Shown one piece after another: positions 5,407-8,331 of a DNA stretch of 8,331 nt; position 1 is the stretch's first letter, and each line of letters begins with the position of its first letter. Both the position numbers and the translations under genes were made by a program. The DNA comes from an uncultured Fidelibacterota bacterium. Lineage in GTDB: Bacteria; Marinisomatota; Marinisomatia; Marinisomatales; UBA1611. The DNA is taken from the NCBI GenBank assembly GCA_913045415.1, contig CAJWPW010000036.1:1-8331 (forward strand), given 5' to 3'. The notes beneath the pieces were generated by a model. That model was given only the letters and a program-made list of their open reading frames with translations, ran no database searches and was not told the origin of the DNA.

Positions 5407-8214
5407 CATCTCAGAGAAAGTTGTCATTTCAACAGGTAAGGATCTAGCAAAGACCTGACCATATCGTTTGGTGACAATACGGTTGTCGAGACAAATGAAT
5501 TTTCCAGCGTCATAAGTTGTACGAATCAATCGACCGAAACCTTGGCGAAAACGGATGGCACACTCCGGGACCGTATACTCCATAAAGCTATTTCCTCCCA
5601 TTCGACTCACAAATTCCGAATAAGATTTTACCAAGGGTTCTGATGGCACATCAAAAGGAAGTTTCACCAGGATTAGAATTTCTAAAAGATCACCTGGAAG
5701 ATCGACCCCTTCCCAGAAACTGTTTGTTCCAAATAAAATTCCATTTGGATGCTGATGCATTCCTTTAATAATTCCAGGTCTTGATGCACCGCGGGTCTGA
5801 GCGAATAAGGGTAAATCCCTTCCACCCGGTTTTCCTTTTAAGTAATTTGCAGTATCAGTTAATGCTTTTCTTGATGTAAAAAGCACCATTGTCCTTTTAC
5901 CAAGCGTTTTATGTAAATGATAAACTAATTCTCCGATCATGGTGGGGTCTGTAGATATTTCGCGAGCACCACCATATTGGTGATAGGTGACCTGTTCATT
6001 GTATAGAAAAGGACTAAGCAATTCTTTAGTTCTTACATTATCACTATCATCTAAACCAATTCGTCGTACAAAGTAACTAAATGAATTATTCACTTTAAGT
6101 GTCGCGGATGTTAAAAAGCAATGATCAAATCGTTTAAAAAATTGCCCCTTCAATGTTTCTGCAACATCAACCAAGGAAGCATGAAGTGAAATGATCAACT
6201 TCTCTTTGGATGTATTGGGGCTCCTATATTCCCCTTCCATCCAATAGACCCATTCATTATCCTGATTCTCTGTCAAACGTGTCAAGGAATTCATCAGACT
6301 GCTGGTGGTTTCCAAGCCACGGTCTAATACAGAATGAAGGACAGAATAATCGGTTCGGGATGGATCCATTTCCAAAACAGATTTTCGAATTTTTTCTAAA
6401 ATAGACAAGACATGTTCTAAACTTTTATTCATGCCGTGGATCTCAAGCGTTACTGCTGCATATACTTTTTCCAATAGACCTAAAATTGGTTTATCTTGAT
6501 AGGCTTTTGCTGGTGTAAATCTGTTATGATTGTCTTCTGATAAAGCTAGCATGAAATCTTTTAAACATTTTTGGGCTTGTTTTACCGATTCTTTTAGATC
6601 ATCACGCAGATGTCCAATGCTCGGTTCCAATTCACTTATTTTATGTAAAATATTATTCCAACGGGCAGACCGTGGAAATGATGGATCAACTGTTTGAAGT
6701 AAATAAGACGTGTCTTGCTCACTCCATTTTGTCTTGAATTGTTGATAGGCAGATTTCACCAGATTATGGGCCTCATCAACTATCACAGAATTGAAATCCG
6801 GTAGAAACCCTGGTTGGGCAGCATCTGTCATTAACAATGAGTGGTTTACAACAATAATATGTGCACGGAAAATTGCTTTTTTTAATTTTCCATAATAACA
6901 CCCATCATTTCGATTGCAAACATCACCAGTACAAAAACCCGGTTCACTACAAAAAGTAGATTTTAACCACGTTCTCCGGGCATTAAAAAAGCCTGAGCAT
7001 TCTGATAAATCTCCCGTTTTTGTCCAATACATCCAAAATAAAATAGGAATTAACGCCTCTACATCCAGACTATCGAGTGTTTTTGCATCAGAAATCAGCC
7101 AATCAAATCGCGTTTTGCAGATATAATTATTCCTTCCTTTTATCATAACTGCCTTGATAGGTACATCCAATGTTTCAGCGAGTTGTGGCAGATCTTTATA
7201 AAATAATTGATCCTGAAGATGCTTTGTATGGCAGGCAACCACGGTTGGTCCATCTTGTTCAACATTCAATGAATTTTTAAAAGCGCCAAACAAGTATGCC
7301 ATTGATTTCCCAAGCCCTGTTCCTGCTTCTACCACACCGGTACCCTTTTCTTGTGTTAAAGTTTCTTCTGCCAAAGCAGCATATTTAACCTGATTGGGTC
7401 TGCTTTCAAAATTTGGATGAACATTTTTCAAAAGTCCAGTAGGACCAAAAACATCATCTGCTTTGATTTGATCAATATCACGTGATCCGTTACAACGGTA
7501 CGTATTCCATTTGAAATCATGTATTTGACCAGATGAGTTTAATCCTGATTTCAAATCGCCCAATCGTGTCAATTCATTACCGAGGTCAATATATAATTGC
7601 TGGTTCGGAATATCAGATCCCTTTGTCAATGCAATGACTTTTGAGATCATTTCTAAAGGATAGGTGCTTAATTCATCTAACATTTCCAAAAAGATCAATC
7701 CAGTATTTTCGGTATCCTTTTCTGCTCTGTGTGCCCCTTTAGCAGACAAGCCAAAATATTCAGATAATGCACCTAAATTGAATACAGGTTGGTCAAAAAA
7801 TAAACTCCGTGAAAGTTGGAGAGTATCGTAATTAGTATTATTCCCTTTATTTCTACCAAGTCGATCACACATTACTGATAAAAATTGTTCATCAAAATGA
7901 ATATTGTGAGCCACCAAAGGATCATTCCCTATAAAATATAAAAGATCATCAATGATAGTTTCTTCTGTGGGTGCATTTTGAACCATTTTATTTGAAATAC
8001 CGGTAATTTCTGTAATCATTCTCGATATGGGTCTTTCAGGATTGATTAATTCTACATATCGATCTGTTATCTCGCCATCTTCGAACCGGATGGCCGCAAT
8101 TTCTATGATGCGGTCGTTATAGGGATCGAGACCTGTAGTTTCAAAATCGAAAGCAGTAAAACGAGATAAATTGAGAGTTTTGAGAAGCGATTTTCTATCC
8201 AAAATATTACCCAA
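5392..8214 (-). CDS. dinG: DinG-family superfamily 2 helicase with N-terminal DnaQ-like 3'-5' exonuclease
   Basis: 940 residues. Residues about 17-178 form a DEDDh exonuclease: D23 and E25 (FDFETTGL), H103 and D108 (AHNIHFDEQ), H162 and D167 (HRAEKD) are all present. The helicase follows: NQVKYA region (274-279), Walker A EAGTGLGKS (296-304), DEAH (480-483), SATL (703-706), GTNSFWEGVDLPG (829-841) and motif VI QGFGRLIR (891-898). Cysteines C366, C428, C433 and C439 sit between Walker A and DEAH, with the last three spaced 5 and 6 apart as in E. coli DinG, which suggests a 4Fe-4S cluster. DinG proteins unwind R-loops, D-loops and forked DNA during repair. The start is probably TTG (8214-8212), directly after an in-frame TAA. 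It has no Shine-Dalgarno, but the exonuclease core begins only 16 residues later, so the start cannot lie much further in; TTG at codon 5 is an alternative. The family is certain and the start is not. Confidence 0.93.
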   Translation of the reverse strand: MGNILDRKSLLKTLNLSRFTAFDFETTGLDPYNDRIIEIAAIRFEDGEITDRYVELINPERPISRMITEITGISNKMVQNAPTEETIIDDLLYFIGNDPLVAHNIHFDEQFLSVMCDRLGRNKGNNTNYDTLQLSRSLFFDQPVFNLGALSEYFGLSAKGAHRAEKDTENTGLIFLEMLDELSTYPLEMISKVIALTKGSDIPNQQLYIDLGNELTRLGDLKSGLNSSGQIHDFKWNTYRCNGSRDIDQIKADDVFGPTGLLKNVHPNFESRPNQVKYAALAEETLTQEKGTGVVEAGTGLGKSMAYLFGAFKNSLNVEQDGPTVVACHTKHLQDQLFYKDLPQLAETLDVPIKAVMIKGRNNYICKTRFDWLISDAKTLDSLDVEALIPILFWMYWTKTGDLSECSGFFNARRTWLKSTFCSEPGFCTGDVCNRNDGCYYGKLKKAIFRAHIIVVNHSLLMTDAAQPGFLPDFNSVIVDEAHNLVKSAYQQFKTKWSEQDTSYLLQTVDPSFPRSARWNNILHKISELEPSIGHLRDDLKESVKQAQKCLKDFMLALSEDNHNRFTPAKAYQDKPILGLLEKVYAAVTLEIHGMNKSLEHVLSILEKIRKSVLEMDPSRTDYSVLHSVLDRGLETTSSLMNSLTRLTENQDNEWVYWMEGEYRSPNTSKEKLIISLHASLVDVAETLKGQFFKRFDHCFLTSATLKVNNSFSYFVRRIGLDDSDNVRTKELLSPFLYNEQVTYHQYGGAREISTDPTMIGELVYHLHKTLGKRTMVLFTSRKALTDTANYLKGKPGGRDLPLFAQTRGASRPGIIKGMHQHPNGILFGTNSFWEGVDLPGDLLEILILVKLPFDVPSEPLVKSYSEFVSRMGGNSFMEYTVPECAIRFRQGFGRLIRTTYDAGKFICLDNRIVTKRYGQVFARSLPVEMTTFSEMDSIR

Positions 8215-8331
8215 TTATGAAAACAGAATTTTAAAATAAAATGACGGGCTAGAGAGTTCTTCTTTAGGGATTTCATGGGATAACATCCCGGAAATAATAT
8301 TTTGCACTTCCTCGTTTCTTGAAGCTCGGTT
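8215..8331 (-). CDS. 3' end of an unrecognised gene upstream of the exonuclease-helicase gene
   Basis: The minus strand is open from the window edge for 38 codons and ends in TAA (8217-8215), immediately before the helicase TTG and in the same frame. The tail is mixed polar and then hydrophobic, ending SFYFKILFS. I do not recognise the family. Support is limited to an open frame on the coding strand of the neighbours with zero spacing. Another minus-strand frame is also open here but continues into the helicase gene out of frame, so it is less likely. It could also be untranslated leader. Confidence 0.45.
   Translation of the reverse strand, partial: NRASRNEEVQNIISGMLSHEIPKEELSSPSFYFKILFS

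Noticed and set aside
6210..7126. Plus-strand frames at 6210-6404 and 6914-7126
   Set aside because: Both are antisense to continuous helicase coding sequence, including the Fe-S cysteine region.
8277..8289. Small perfect hairpin GGGAT-AAC-ATCCC
   Set aside because: A 5-bp stem inside a probable coding tail with no T-run on either side; likely chance.

Overview
The window is an AT-rich stretch of bacterial chromosome, densely packed with housekeeping-type genes. Seven genes are essentially certain or well supported, and the 3' tail of an eighth enters at the right edge. I see no mobile element, tRNA, rRNA or CRISPR array. A twin-arginine translocase subunit, a Crp-family regulator, a MeaB-type GTPase and a histidine ammonia-lyase together suit a free-living heterotroph. 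The low GC, very short intergenic gaps and mixed Shine-Dalgarno use resemble lineages of the FCB/Neomarinimicrobiota kind. That placement is a guess from gene content and was not tested.

Layout, left to right. (1) Positions 1-1875, all minus strand, read crp-family regulator -> meaB/argK-type GTPase -> tatC. The regulator stop touches the GTPase start (TAGATG). tatC starts inside the last codons of the GTPase gene and runs off the left edge. (2) Positions 1876-2064 form the only sizeable intergenic region, 189 bp between divergent genes. It holds a good promoter for rpsT, a weaker one for the regulator gene, and a 22-bp inverted repeat between them. (3) rpsT (ribosomal protein S20) at 2065-2319 is the only plus-strand gene, and it converges on guaB across 23 bp. 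(4) Positions 2343-8331 are again all minus strand: unknown 3' tail -> exonuclease-DinG helicase -> hutH -> guaB. hutH and guaB are 2 bp apart, and the guaB ribosome binding site lies in the last hutH codons. The 50-bp helicase-hutH gap contains a perfect TTGAT-N4-ATCAA palindrome, which is the textbook FNR-type site.

Functional reading. The right block joins DNA repair/processing (DinG), histidine breakdown (HutH) and the committed step of GMP synthesis (IMP dehydrogenase). The left block joins a cyclic-nucleotide-type regulator to a B12-enzyme chaperone GTPase and protein export. No clear novel defence or mobile system is visible. The points most worth a second look are the FNR-like box in front of hutH-guaB, a DinG that carries both an N-terminal DEDDh exonuclease and a cysteine set spaced like the E. 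coli DinG Fe-S cluster, the probable TTG start of that gene immediately after an in-frame stop, and an unusual active-site loop in IMP dehydrogenase.
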